Both the position numbers and the translations under genes were made by a program. A stretch of 34,772 nt of DNA, from the NCBI RefSeq assembly GCF_012070565.1, contig NZ_JAAQRO010000004.1, positions 1 through 34,772 of the forward strand, in the 5' to 3' direction. This DNA is from Anaerosporobacter faecicola (lineage in GTDB: Bacteria > Bacillota > Clostridia > Lachnospirales > Lachnospiraceae). Positions 16,103-23,580 of this stretch are shown in pieces; within the stretch, counting starts at the first letter, position 1, and every line of letters starts with the position of its first letter. The notes under the pieces were generated by a model, which did no database searches, had not been told where the DNA came from, and saw nothing but the letters and a program-made list of their open reading frames with translations.

Positions 16103-16195
16103 GAGAGCACAAGACAGTGCACAAGGTCCAGTGGACCTTGGCCCTACGCTGACCGTATCAGAGCAGTAACCTTCGAGTCCAAGATTGGACTCGAA
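16103..16195. repeat. Structured repeat, copy A (divergent)
   Basis: It shares with copies B and C the hairpin AAGGTCC-AGT-GGACCTT (16123-16139) and the hairpin CGAGTCCA-agat-TGGACTCG (16174-16193). It also starts with GAGAGCACAAGACAG, a decayed form of the GAGAGCGCGAGACGG found at tRNA-Gly. The middle is shorter by about 8 bases. It lies directly downstream of the STAND gene's terminator-like hairpin. Confidence 0.8.
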
Positions 16196-16235
16196 AAGAA
16201 CTCTCCTCTCTAAAACCGCTTAGAAAGGAGAGTTC
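16194..16235 (-). terminator. Probable terminator of the STAND NTPase gene
   Basis: GAACTCTCCT (16198-16207) and AGGAGAGTTC (16226-16235) make a 10-bp stem followed by only four Ts on the minus strand. It lies 43 nt after the STAND gene stop codon. The short T-run makes it weaker than other terminators here. Confidence 0.6.
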
Positions 16236-16277
16236 CAACACATCTAAATCTTAGGTACTCAACTAAGTACTCACGTA

Positions 16278-19151
16278 TTATTGAAGTAAACTAAACTCTA
16301 TTTTATTATCACTTGCTAATCTACATATCTTCAAATGCATAATATCTCCTACCTCAATCTCACTATAAATACATGGACTAAAATGATTGAATTTAGATAT
16401 ATGTAGTAGACCACTTGTAGCCTCATCTAATCTGACAAATGCTCCATAATTTTCCACATGCTCTATTACCCCTTCTACAATGTCTCCAATTTTATGTTCT
16501 CTTTTGCATACTCTAAATTTCATTATATTACTATTTATCTTATCAAATTCTTCATATATCTTTTTTAATCCATTATAATACTGTTTATTTAAATTATCTA
16601 AAGCAAATTGTGTTAAATTCAACCCCCCTTCTTCATACTCTTTGCTACTCTTTGCTAAAATTAAATATATTTTTATCACCTGAACTAAAGCCACCTCTAA
16701 ATTGTGTTTTACAATAGGCTTGGCCTTATTATCATTAAGAATATCCTTCTGAGCAATAATTTTCTTTCCATATTCATTTATTAAGCTTTTCATATCTTTA
16801 AGTATAGAACCATACTCAGAAGAGTATGATATCTTATCAAACGAATGTTGTAGTATCTCTTCATTTATATCACTATGTCTACTAATTAAATTTTCAGCTT
16901 TATACGCAACATTAAGGTATTGCAGCTCAGTATTCATGCATCTATTTTTTTTCAAGTAATCTTCCAATATTTCCGATGCATTTTCTTTTTCACCCTCTGC
17001 CCATAATGTTTGTGCATACAGTCTACAAATATCTGGGTCATTTGTAAAGAATTTATAATAATCCCGAAATACTTTTATTGCAAACTGATTTGATAATAGA
17101 GAAATCTGAAAATAGCTTACTAAATTAGTTAGTGCTTTCTTTTTTATCTCAATCGGTATATCTGGTGTGTTTAATATATTACGATATGTATCTTCAACTT
17201 CGAATCTATTACCCGTTTGTCTTAATTTATTAGCTTCATCTAATCTTGCTTGATTAATAGATTTTGTTACTGCTTGAGCTCCTCCAATTTTTTTTAACTC
17301 TTGCTTTAATCTATCTTTAAATTTCTGATCTCTTTTGTCATATTCGTCTGCCATAATATTTACTATTTCATGTGAATATACTCTAAAACTATTTATTTGG
17401 TACTGTTCGGTTATCTTTAATTTCATTAACTCGATAAGACTTTCATCAAATTCATTTTCTGTATCAAAATATTTTTTGGCTACAAATTTGAGAACATCTA
17501 TAGTAAATATTAGATGCTCCTTATCAACTAACATTGGTATGATACAAAATAGGGTTTGTGCTTTAGGAGTTAAATAACTGTACACTCTTCCATATAAAAA
17601 CTCTTTAGCTTCAGCACTACTACTTATAGTCTTCCACCTATCCCCTTCAAGTCCATCTTGAGCAAATAAATGTCCAAATTGAAAGAGGAATATTGGTCTT
17701 CCATCTGTGGCATTATGAATAATATTGATAATATCAGAATTATCACGGAGCTTTCTAAATAACTTAAGATGAGTTGGATACAGATTCGAAATTACTTTCT
17801 CTAAAAAATCCATCATTATAGTCTCATTTAACTCATTTATTACCAATTCCTGCCCAATAATAATCTTGCTTCTTGTAGTAAAAATAACTCTATGAACATG
17901 AGCATCTAACTGCGTAATCAACTTTTCCAACTTTTCTATTTCTTTCTTATCTATTGTCTCTAAATCATCAATTATTATTAGAATACGTCCTTTATAACTG
18001 ATTAAATAATCTATTATCTCCTGTGTTTCATTTTGAGAGTCTTTTATCTCATAATTTATTGTTCGACCAATACTAGTAATAATTTCTGCAAATGTTTTTA
18101 CACTATATTCATTATTTTGCTCTATCTCTTCTATAGTACCAGTTGCTGTATTATACTCTCTATCCTTTGCGCTTAAAAAGACTATATAATCAAAAATATG
18201 CTCACTAGCATTAAACAATTCATTACATATTTTTTGAATACATGCTGTTTTTCCAATCCCCCCATGTCCCCATATAGTTCCGCTGACAATGGACTTATTC
18301 TCTAAAATGAACTTTTTAACATTATTTTTTATTTCACTAAAACCAGGTTCGATATAATCATCATAATTATTGTCGAATTTATTCATTATAGTTTTATTTG
18401 AACTTATTACCCTAACATCAGAATCACTTGTATAAATACATGCTAATTCTTCAAAATTCATTTCATATGTCCCAGTAGATAAAATTTGGTTGAACAAACT
18501 TTTTCCACTTAGTTTTTCTTCTAGTTTACGAAATATATATTTATTTTCACCACCATCTGTTAAATGAATAAATGGTGAAAGTTTGATATATTGTTGTTCA
18601 TTACTATCATATGCATATATCCTATCTTTCTCAAACATAAAAATTTCTTTACTACATGACCATAAAGAAGGCATTCCATCAATAGGATTGTATCTTTCAC
18701 CTTTGTAAATATTATCAGATACTCCTTTAACATAAATAATATTCCAATCTGTCGCTAATACTTTTATGTTTTTTACCATAACATTGTAAATGTCATCCAA
18801 TTTATCAATAAATTCATCTATATTATCAGTATGTACATAACCATGTCCTACTTTTTCATTTCTTATACTTGGATATTCATTAATTACCTTGCTAGTTTTC
18901 TTATTAAATATTTCTTTTTCTGTATCAAGTTCTCTTACTATTGATACTATATCTCCAATTTGAAGTTTACTCAGCTTTGTTACAATTTCCGATTTGTTAT
19001 CCATAACTAGATTATCAAAATTCTTGTTCCACAAATATCCGAGTATAAAAATAAATAAATATTCAACTCTTTCTCTTGCAATAGTAAACTCATTTAATGT
19101 ATCATCCTCAACCTCTAATCTACGATTAATTCTGTTTAATATAAAATCCAC
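16278..19151 (-). CDS. STAND NTPase with HEPN-like N-terminus, NB-ARC core, helical repeats and C-terminal S1 domain (candidate defence protein)
   Basis: Residue numbers count from an upstream ATG at 19172. The N-terminus is helical and holds IRNEKVGHG (R104 to H110), which fits the RNxxxxH motif of HEPN ribonucleases. The NB-ARC/STAND core has Walker A GHGGIGKT (302-309), Walker B RILIIIDDLE (396-405), the sensor-like VIFTTRSK (429-436), GRPIF in the GLPL place (about 491) and RVYSHEIV in the MHD place (about 597). Residues about 620-880 look like TPR-type helical repeats. The last 72 residues form an S1 RNA-binding domain (IGDIVEGVIEHVENYGAFV, then GLLHISKF). STAND proteins with an effector domain often act in phage defence or cell suicide; a C-terminal S1 tail is unusual. 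GTG 19151 is preferred because GGAGGGAG lies upstream, whereas ATG 19172 has no SD. Mobile-element remnants lie beside it. Confidence 0.82.
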   Translation of the reverse strand: MDFILNRINRRLEVEDDTLNEFTIARERVEYLFIFILGYLWNKNFDNLVMDNKSEIVTKLSKLQIGDIVSIVRELDTEKEIFNKKTSKVINEYPSIRNEKVGHGYVHTDNIDEFIDKLDDIYNVMVKNIKVLATDWNIIYVKGVSDNIYKGERYNPIDGMPSLWSCSKEIFMFEKDRIYAYDSNEQQYIKLSPFIHLTDGGENKYIFRKLEEKLSGKSLFNQILSTGTYEMNFEELACIYTSDSDVRVISSNKTIMNKFDNNYDDYIEPGFSEIKNNVKKFILENKSIVSGTIWGHGGIGKTACIQKICNELFNASEHIFDYIVFLSAKDREYNTATGTIEEIEQNNEYSVKTFAEIITSIGRTINYEIKDSQNETQEIIDYLISYKGRILIIIDDLETIDKKEIEKLEKLITQLDAHVHRVIFTTRSKIIIGQELVINELNETIMMDFLEKVISNLYPTHLKLFRKLRDNSDIINIIHNATDGRPIFLFQFGHLFAQDGLEGDRWKTISSSAEAKEFLYGRVYSYLTPKAQTLFCIIPMLVDKEHLIFTIDVLKFVAKKYFDTENEFDESLIELMKLKITEQYQINSFRVYSHEIVNIMADEYDKRDQKFKDRLKQELKKIGGAQAVTKSINQARLDEANKLRQTGNRFEVEDTYRNILNTPDIPIEIKKKALTNLVSYFQISLLSNQFAIKVFRDYYKFFTNDPDICRLYAQTLWAEGEKENASEILEDYLKKNRCMNTELQYLNVAYKAENLISRHSDINEEILQHSFDKISYSSEYGSILKDMKSLINEYGKKIIAQKDILNDNKAKPIVKHNLEVALVQVIKIYLILAKSSKEYEEGGLNLTQFALDNLNKQYYNGLKKIYEEFDKINSNIMKFRVCKREHKIGDIVEGVIEHVENYGAFVRLDEATSGLLHISKFNHFSPCIYSEIEVGDIMHLKICRLASDNKIEFSLLQ

Positions 19152-19209
19152 TCTGACTATCTCCCTCCACATTCATTTTATCTTTTTAGTTTTATTTATT
19201 CCTTTTATA

Positions 19210-19238
19210 ATATTAGCACAAATATTATAACTTGTTAA
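19210..19238 (-). promoter_or_regulatory. Candidate sigma-A promoter of the STAND gene
   Basis: TTAACA (19233-19238) and TAATAT (19210-19215) are 17 bp apart on the minus strand. The start near 19203 gives a leader of about 50 nt. Both hexamers are imperfect and the region is AT-rich, so confidence is moderate. Confidence 0.45.
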
Positions 19239-19262
19239 GGGTAGTATTTACACTTCTTTACC

Positions 19263-19340
19263 ATGTGTACACATCTAAATAAACATAATTACGGTTAGAC
19301 GACAGATATCTTTCTATCTTCGTCTAAACGGTTAATTATG
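19263..19340. promoter_or_regulatory. Palindrome and long inverted repeat upstream of the STAND gene
   Basis: ATGTGTACACAT (19263-19274) is a perfect 12-bp palindrome, about 25 bp upstream of the predicted -35. Next to it, CATAATTACGGTTAGACGA and TCGTCTAAACGGTTAATTATG (19284-19340) form arms of about 20 bp around an AGATA...TATCT core. The arrangement suggests an operator. The second repeat could also be a terminator-like hairpin on the plus strand because CTTATCTTTTT follows. Confidence 0.45.
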
Positions 19341-19535
19341 CTTATCTTTTTGCTCTAAATTTCAGATAAGTGATTTTAAATTATGACATATTGTAATTGT
19401 AAAAGATAAAATGGAGAAACAAATCCTTAGTGCGACAATTCTAAAAATAAACAATATAAAACAACTTAGGTGCAAAGCTCCCAGGTAAATATGAAAAGAA
19501 AGGACAAACCATAAGCCTCGTTCAAGGATCTATGA
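19341..19535. other. Non-coding stretch left of the recombinase remnant
   Basis: AT-rich DNA without a credible ORF, RNA gene or promoter. It is probably decayed mobile-element sequence because it runs directly into the recombinase fragment, but nothing in it proves this. Confidence 0.4.
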
Positions 19536-19823
19536 TTATGCAAGACCTGCTCCGTCCACATAATTGATAACTGTATTCGTACACAGTGCATATGTGCAGG
19601 CATTCCGGTCAAGTCAGCTCACGATATACGAAGAACTGTAGCTTCAGAAATGAATGTAAAAGGAGTTCCCCTTGAAATCATACGAGGATACCTTGGACAC
19701 AGTGATATCAAAACAACTCAAGGATATATCATAAATAATCGTGAAAAACAGGAGACAAATCACCTCATCATTCATGCTCTTTCTGATATGAATGATACCT
19801 ACGTACTCAAAGGGACTCATTAG
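19536..19823 (+). pseudogene. Tyrosine recombinase (integrase), C-terminal remnant
   Basis: The plus-strand frame ending at TAG 19821-19823 carries the C-terminal catalytic hallmarks of tyrosine recombinases: SAHDIRRTVASEM (HxxR), then IIRGYLGHSDIKTTQGYI (the GHS region and the nucleophile tyrosine in QGYI). The N-terminal arm-binding and core-binding domains and the first catalytic arginine are missing. The frame is closed by TGA at 19533 and there is no start codon with an SD. The fragment points towards the 3' end of tRNA-Gly about 350 bp away, the usual arrangement of an integrase at its attachment site. It is clearly inactive and marks an old integration event. Confidence 0.85.
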
Positions 19824-19883
19824 TTTAAAACAAAAGTTTTTTAAAATATTAATTTTATGATAATTCTAATGATAAATATCACG

Positions 19884-19977
19884 CGCGAGACGGCGCTCGA
19901 GGTCCAGTGGACCTCGGCTCAGCGCGGACCGAAACGGAGTGTAGACATTCGAACCTTCGAGTCCAGGATTGGACTCG
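19884..19977. repeat. Structured repeat, copy B
   Basis: It begins with CGCGAGACGG (19884-19893). Next come an outer stem GCGCT...AGCGC around CGAGGTCC-AGT-GGACCTCG, a CCGAAACGG mini-hairpin, CATTCGAACC, and the hairpin CGAGTCCA-ggat-TGGACTCG. It is nearly identical to copy C over about 94 bp, with paired base changes in the stems. A short ORF here (and in copy C) is a by-product of the repeat. Confidence 0.85.
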
Positions 19978-19978
19978 A

Positions 19979-20024
19979 AAAAACCAAAAGAGGATATCCT
20001 TTTGGATATCCTCTTTTGGTTTTT
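19979..20024. terminator. Perfect 21-bp-stem bidirectional terminator between repeats B and C
   Basis: A-rich and T-rich edges flank ACCAAAAGAGGATATCC and GGATATCCTCTTTTGGT around a TTTT loop, giving a perfect 21-bp stem. It follows the CCGTCTCGCG end of copy C on the minus strand. Confidence 0.8.
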
Positions 20025-20029
20025 GAAAT

Positions 20030-20123
20030 CGCGAGACGGCGCACAAGGTCCAGTGGACCTTGGCTCTGCGCGGACCGAAACGGAGTGTAGACATTCGAAC
20101 CTTCGAGTCCAGGATTGGACTCG
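20030..20123. repeat. Structured repeat, copy C
   Basis: It has the same layout as copy B. The outer stem is GCGCA...TGCGC and the inner one CAAGGTCC-AGT-GGACCTTG. Compared with B, both stems differ by compensating base pairs (T-A to A-T and G-C to A-T). CGCGAGACGG at 20030-20039 repeats the 3' end of tRNA-Gly (20175-20184) with a spacing of 145 bp. Confidence 0.85.
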
Positions 20124-20165
20124 AAAAAAGAAGAAGATATCCTGAAAGGATATCCTCTTCTTTTT
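20124..20165 (-). terminator. Terminator of the tRNA operon
   Basis: Downstream of tRNA-Gly on the minus strand, GAAGAGGATATCC and GGATATCTTCTTC form a 13-bp stem with one mismatch (around TTTCA), followed by T6. The GGATATCC core is shared with the terminator at 19979-20024. Confidence 0.85.
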
Positions 20166-20172
20166 CATTGAG

Positions 20173-20244
20173 AGCGCGAGACGGGATTCGAACCCGCGAC
20201 CCTCGCCTTGGCAAGGCGATACTCCACCACTGAGCCACTCGCGC
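20173..20244 (-). tRNA. tRNA-Gly (GCC)
   Basis: A full cloverleaf is readable: GCGCGAG acceptor stem closing with CTCGCGC, anticodon loop CTTGCCAAG with anticodon GCC, T-arm GCGGGTTCGAATCCCGT. The discriminator is U and CCA is not encoded. It is the last tRNA of the operon. Its 3' decamer is repeated twice downstream. Confidence 0.95.
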
Positions 20245-20278
20245 ATATGAAGTTGTTTACATTCATCATTTTGATGAA

Positions 20279-20349
20279 AGCGGGTGATGGGAATCGAACC
20301 CACGTATCTAGCTTGGAAGGCTAGTGTTCTACCATTGAACTACACCCGC
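20279..20349 (-). tRNA. tRNA-Gly (UCC)
   Basis: The acceptor stem GCGGGTG pairs with CACCCGC. The anticodon loop CTTCCAAG gives anticodon UCC, and the T-arm is GTGGGTTCGATTCCCAT. CCA is not encoded. Confidence 0.95.
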
Positions 20350-20362
20350 ATATTTTGTTAAA

Positions 20363-20435
<73 letters not shown>

Positions 20436-20536
20436 ATGCCCTTTTGAGTAAACCAATGATGCAAGCAACAAATTGTAAATTCTACAACCTATTGTTATAG
20501 CTACGTGCCCACAATCTACATTCAGATCAAACTGAA

Positions 20537-20620
20537 TGCCGGCGACCGGACTTGAACCGGTACGGGTTTGACCCCGCAGGATTTTAAGTCCTGTGCGTCT
20601 GCCAATTCCGCCACGCCGGC
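20537..20620 (-). tRNA. tRNA-Leu (UAA)
   Basis: A class II tRNA of 84 nt with a long variable arm. The acceptor GCCGGCG pairs with CGCCGGC, and the anticodon loop ACTTAAAAT gives UAA. The T-arm is ACCGGTTCAAGTCCGGT and the discriminator is A. Confidence 0.95.
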
Positions 20621-20626
20621 ATGTAA

Positions 20627-20708
20627 TGGAAGGAGAAGGATTCGAACCTTCGAAAGCGTAGCTAACAGATTTACAGTCTGCCCCCTTTGGCCACTCGGGA
20701 ACCCTTCC
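20627..20708 (-). tRNA. tRNA-Tyr (GUA)
   Basis: A class II tRNA of 82 nt. The acceptor GGAAGGG closes with CTCCTTCC, anticodon loop ACTGTAAAT gives GUA, T-arm GAAGGTTCGAATCCTTC, discriminator A. It is the first tRNA of the operon and follows the promoter by about 16 nt. Confidence 0.95.
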
Positions 20709-20730
20709 ATATTTGCTCTGACAAGATATT

Positions 20731-20758
20731 ATTATAGCAGATTTTTTTTATATTGCAA
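20731..20758 (-). promoter_or_regulatory. Promoter of the five-tRNA operon
   Basis: TTGCAA (20753-20758) and TATAAT (20731-20736) are 16 bp apart on the minus strand, with a TGC extension directly before the -10. A long A/T-rich tract upstream could act as an UP element, as is common for stable RNA genes. Confidence 0.8.
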
Positions 20759-20852
20759 GTATTATTTTTGAATTTTTTTAATTTTTTTAATTTTCTTGTC
20801 TATAAACAAAATTTACCTATTTAACGCGTTGTCATGTACAACTAAACCCCTG

Positions 20853-22967
20853 TTAAAATGTATCAATTGTCTTAACGATCGCTGCTGATTCTGGCGGCAT
20901 GTTTATCCTAACAGTACCACTTTCTACAGGATACATCTTCGCCTCAAGACTATATCCATCACGATTTGTCTGAATTAAACGAACCAATCGATCTGTATCG
21001 AGTATACCGACTTGCCATACTGGAATATCAATTGTCTGTTCCTGTGGCATGTTATTCACTACAATCACTAATTGATCCTGTTCATCAAATCGTCCAAAGG
21101 CGAAATAATGATTTCCACCACATAAGAAGATCATGGAACCAGTCTTTAATGCTGTGTAATTTTTGTGAATATGAATGAGTTCTCTATGAAGTGCGATCAA
21201 CCCTTTATCTTCATGTCCCCATGGATACGTACGCCGGTTGTCTGGATCCGTCCAGCCACATACCCCTGCTTCATCACCATAATAAATAGTTGGTGCACCT
21301 GGCCAGGTCATTTGTACAACTACTGCTTCTCTCATAATCGCCTTATTTACGCCATAATTCGCTGTTTCCGGACCATTGCTTGCCGTTCTCCCTACTCGTC
21401 GATTGGTACGGGTTAAGAAGCGGGAATGATCATGATTGGACAACTCATTCATGGCTACCAATAAAGATTGGGTATTAAATCGTGTCATATGATGGCTCAT
21501 AGACCCATAGAAGGATTCATAATGGCCAAATAGGTCTTCTCTACATTCATCGCTATGCTTTTCAATTCCAGTAAAGAAATAGGTTAGGGGTTCCATAAAT
21601 GCATCATAATTCATAACAGTATCCCATTCGTCTCCTTGTAGCCAAGAACTTGGATCTCCATAATGTTCTGCTAAGATAATTGCATTGGGATTTGCCTCTT
21701 TCACGACCTTACGGAAATCCCTCCAAAACTTGTGATTGTATTCATTGGAATGGCCCAGATCTGCCGCTACATCCAAACGCCAGCCATCAATGTTGTAAGG
21801 AGGTGACACCCATTTTTTTGCAATGTCCATAATGTATTGATGTAACTTAGGGGATTCCTCATAGTTAAGCTTTGGTAAAGTATCATGTCCCCACCAGCCA
21901 TCATATCGATTATTATATGGCCAGTTTCCATCACGGAATTTGAAAAAAGTACGGTAAGGACTGTCTGCAGATACAAAGGCACCCTTCTCATATCCTTCCT
22001 GGTTTTCATAGATACATTCCTTGTCTAACCACTTGTTAAAAGAACCACAGTGATTGAAGACACCATCTAATATGATTTTCATGCCTCTTCGATGTATTTC
22101 TTCTACTAATTCCACAAACAATGCATTACTAGCCTCTAAGTTCTCCTTAGCCGTAACACGGTTAATATACCTTGTAGCATGTTGATTATTGGTATCTCCT
22201 TGTTGAAGCAGTTCTCCATCATCTTTTATAATCCTACCAAAATGGGGATCAACATAATCATAGTCCTGGATATCATACTTATGGTTCGATGGAGATACAA
22301 AGATTGGATTTAAGTAAATGGCATCGATTCCAAGATCCTGCAAATAATCTAATTTCTTCATAACACCTTGCAAGTCTCCACCATAGAACTCACGAACTCC
22401 CATTGCCAGTGGATACTTATTCCAGTCGTTTACTTTGCTGGTTCCTTCACCAATATAACTGTATTCCTGATCTAAAACATCATTGCTTGTATCACCGTTA
22501 CAGAAACGATCCACAAAAATCTGATAGATTACCGCTCCCTTTGCCCAATCTGGCGTTTGAAAATTAGGCATAATTACAAAATTATAATTATTCTGTACTT
22601 CATTCATAACACCTTTACGGTTATAGTAACAGATAAAATGTCCACTACGAATTTCAAAATAGTATTCTACTTTTTCATTTTCTAACTGAATGGTTCCTTC
22701 ATAATAATCAAATAATTTATCATGATCCACTTTCACCATCTCTACTCTGCTGTATGTTGAGATGATATAGACGAGATCAACGTTTTCCCTTGCAGTACGA
22801 AACCGTATCCGCACCATATCGTTAGCCATAGGTTCTGCTGGTATTCGATACTGCTTTGTGCCATCCGAAAACAATGCATCTAAATTAATGACGGGTGCCA
22901 CATGTTCTATATATGCATTCAGCTTTTCATATTTAGTTAATTGATTGTAATTCATATTAAAATTCAT
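20853..22967 (-). CDS. GH13 alpha-glucan hydrolase (neopullulanase/maltogenic amylase-like)
   Basis: The protein (704 residues) has no signal peptide and should act in the cytoplasm on maltodextrins or glycogen-derived oligosaccharides. An N-terminal beta domain (about 1-140, RIRFTARENVDL-like) is followed by the (beta/alpha)8 barrel with the four GH13 regions: GMKIILDGVFNHCG (I), DGWRLDVAAD with the nucleophile Asp (II, about residue 400), IILAEHYGD with the acid/base Glu (III, about 435) and ELSNHDHSRF with the transition-state Asp (IV, about 510). A C-terminal beta domain ends the protein. It is about 120 residues longer than typical neopullulanases (about 585), partly because of barrel loops such as the segment around ITPRYINRVTAKEN. 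SD AAGGAG lies 9 nt before the ATG. No transporter or regulator gene is adjacent. Confidence 0.92.
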   Translation of the reverse strand: MNFNMNYNQLTKYEKLNAYIEHVAPVINLDALFSDGTKQYRIPAEPMANDMVRIRFRTARENVDLVYIISTYSRVEMVKVDHDKLFDYYEGTIQLENEKVEYYFEIRSGHFICYYNRKGVMNEVQNNYNFVIMPNFQTPDWAKGAVIYQIFVDRFCNGDTSNDVLDQEYSYIGEGTSKVNDWNKYPLAMGVREFYGGDLQGVMKKLDYLQDLGIDAIYLNPIFVSPSNHKYDIQDYDYVDPHFGRIIKDDGELLQQGDTNNQHATRYINRVTAKENLEASNALFVELVEEIHRRGMKIILDGVFNHCGSFNKWLDKECIYENQEGYEKGAFVSADSPYRTFFKFRDGNWPYNNRYDGWWGHDTLPKLNYEESPKLHQYIMDIAKKWVSPPYNIDGWRLDVAADLGHSNEYNHKFWRDFRKVVKEANPNAIILAEHYGDPSSWLQGDEWDTVMNYDAFMEPLTYFFTGIEKHSDECREDLFGHYESFYGSMSHHMTRFNTQSLLVAMNELSNHDHSRFLTRTNRRVGRTASNGPETANYGVNKAIMREAVVVQMTWPGAPTIYYGDEAGVCGWTDPDNRRTYPWGHEDKGLIALHRELIHIHKNYTALKTGSMIFLCGGNHYFAFGRFDEQDQLVIVVNNMPQEQTIDIPVWQVGILDTDRLVRLIQTNRDGYSLEAKMYPVESGTVRINMPPESAAIVKTIDTF

Positions 22968-23075
22968 ATACGAAAGCTCCTTTTTCTCTTATGGTACCAA
23001 GTGAAATGGCACCTTTTCACTATCTTGTATTGCTATTCAGGCAACCATCTTTGCCCTCATCCTATCTTATTCTAA

Positions 23076-23104
23076 TATACATAATTTCATGATACAAGGG
23101 TCAA
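23076..23104 (-). promoter_or_regulatory. Candidate sigma-A promoter of the GH13 gene
   Basis: TTGACC (23099-23104) and TGTATA (23076-23081) are 17 bp apart on the minus strand. The -35 hexamer is part of the GGGTCA arm of the neighbouring palindrome, so the repeat may have supplied it. No catabolite-response element was recognised. Confidence 0.5.
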
Positions 23105-23149
23105 AACGCCATTTTTTCGTGCTAGTTGAAAAAACATGACTTTATGACC
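23098..23149. repeat. Intergenic imperfect palindrome, GGGTCA...TGACC family (copy 2)
   Basis: GGGTCAAAACGCCATTTTTTC (left arm) pairs imperfectly with GAAAAAACATGACTTTATGACC (right arm) around CGTGCTAGTT. Layout and sequence resemble the copies at 6653-6710 and 34601-34655. Confidence 0.65.
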
Positions 23150-23212
23150 TGCAAACACGAAAAATATCCGACACACTTCACCACATGTAACAATTATTCA
23201 TTTGGAGATAAT

Positions 23213-23248
23213 AAAAGAGGACAGCCATCCGATCTGCTGTCCTCTTTT
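23213..23248. terminator. Bidirectional intrinsic terminator in the ftsH-GH13 gap
   Basis: AAAAGAGGACAGC (23213-23225) and GCTGTCCTCTTTT (23236-23248) form a perfect 13-bp stem with a 10-base loop. No annotated gene ends at it on either strand. Confidence 0.85.
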
Positions 23249-23357
23249 GGAGAAGGTATTTTTGTTACTTATGGGGTGTAGCAAAAACTATATAATGTAT
23301 TGGGGTTTACGTGTATTAGTATAGCATGGCACCCAGGTTAAGTGTGCATAAACATTT
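23213..23357 (-). ncRNA. Possible orphan small RNA ending at the bidirectional terminator
   Basis: On the minus strand TTGTCA (23387-23392), 17 bp, TATTTA (23364-23369) would start a transcript near 23357 that ends at the strong terminator after about 145 nt. An alternative extended -10, TGCTATACT (23318-23326), would give about 100 nt. No ORF with an SD is visible inside. This is a structural inference only. Confidence 0.3.
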
Positions 23358-23580
23358 ATTTATTAAATAACTTTTTTTAGCAATTTTGACAACCCATTTT
23401 TAGGAATATATAAAATTCTCTGTGCTGAACTACCATTATTTTCATGTAAAGCATGCTAGCTTTTGATTTCTCCCATTTTTTGCTAGAGAAAACCTCTTAT
23501 TGTAACTCAAGAACAAAGTGTACTTCGTACACTCTCGCGTTAATATCTACTTCAAAAGTACGAAGACTTTCCAATTAAAT

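Larger units (their letters stand above)
22968..23578. other. Long intergenic region between ftsH and the GH13 gene
   Basis: No credible ORF is present. It holds a promoter for the GH13 gene overlapping a GGGTCA-type palindrome (23076-23149), a short AGTGAAA/TTTTCACT inverted repeat (23000-23021), a bidirectional terminator (23213-23248) with a promoter-like sequence before it, a TTATTTATTAAATAA palindrome (about 23357-23371), and overlapping AGTGTAC-TTC-GTACACT and CTTC...GAAG palindromes (about 23517-23567) of unknown role. Confidence 0.6.

Noticed and set aside
19884-20123. The two tandem repeats as a CRISPR array
   Set aside because: Units are about 94 bp with hairpin spacers that are terminators, only two copies are in tandem, and no cas gene is present.
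19866-20303. Plus- and minus-strand reading frames over tRNA-Gly and repeats B/C
   Set aside because: They translate tRNA and repeat DNA (arginine-rich peptides such as RVQSWTRRFECL). The overlapping tRNA genes and covarying hairpins explain the sequence better.
20522-20710. 62-residue minus-strand reading frame
   Set aside because: It lies fully over tRNA-Leu and tRNA-Tyr; GVAELADAQDLKSCG-type peptides are a common artefact of tRNA translation.
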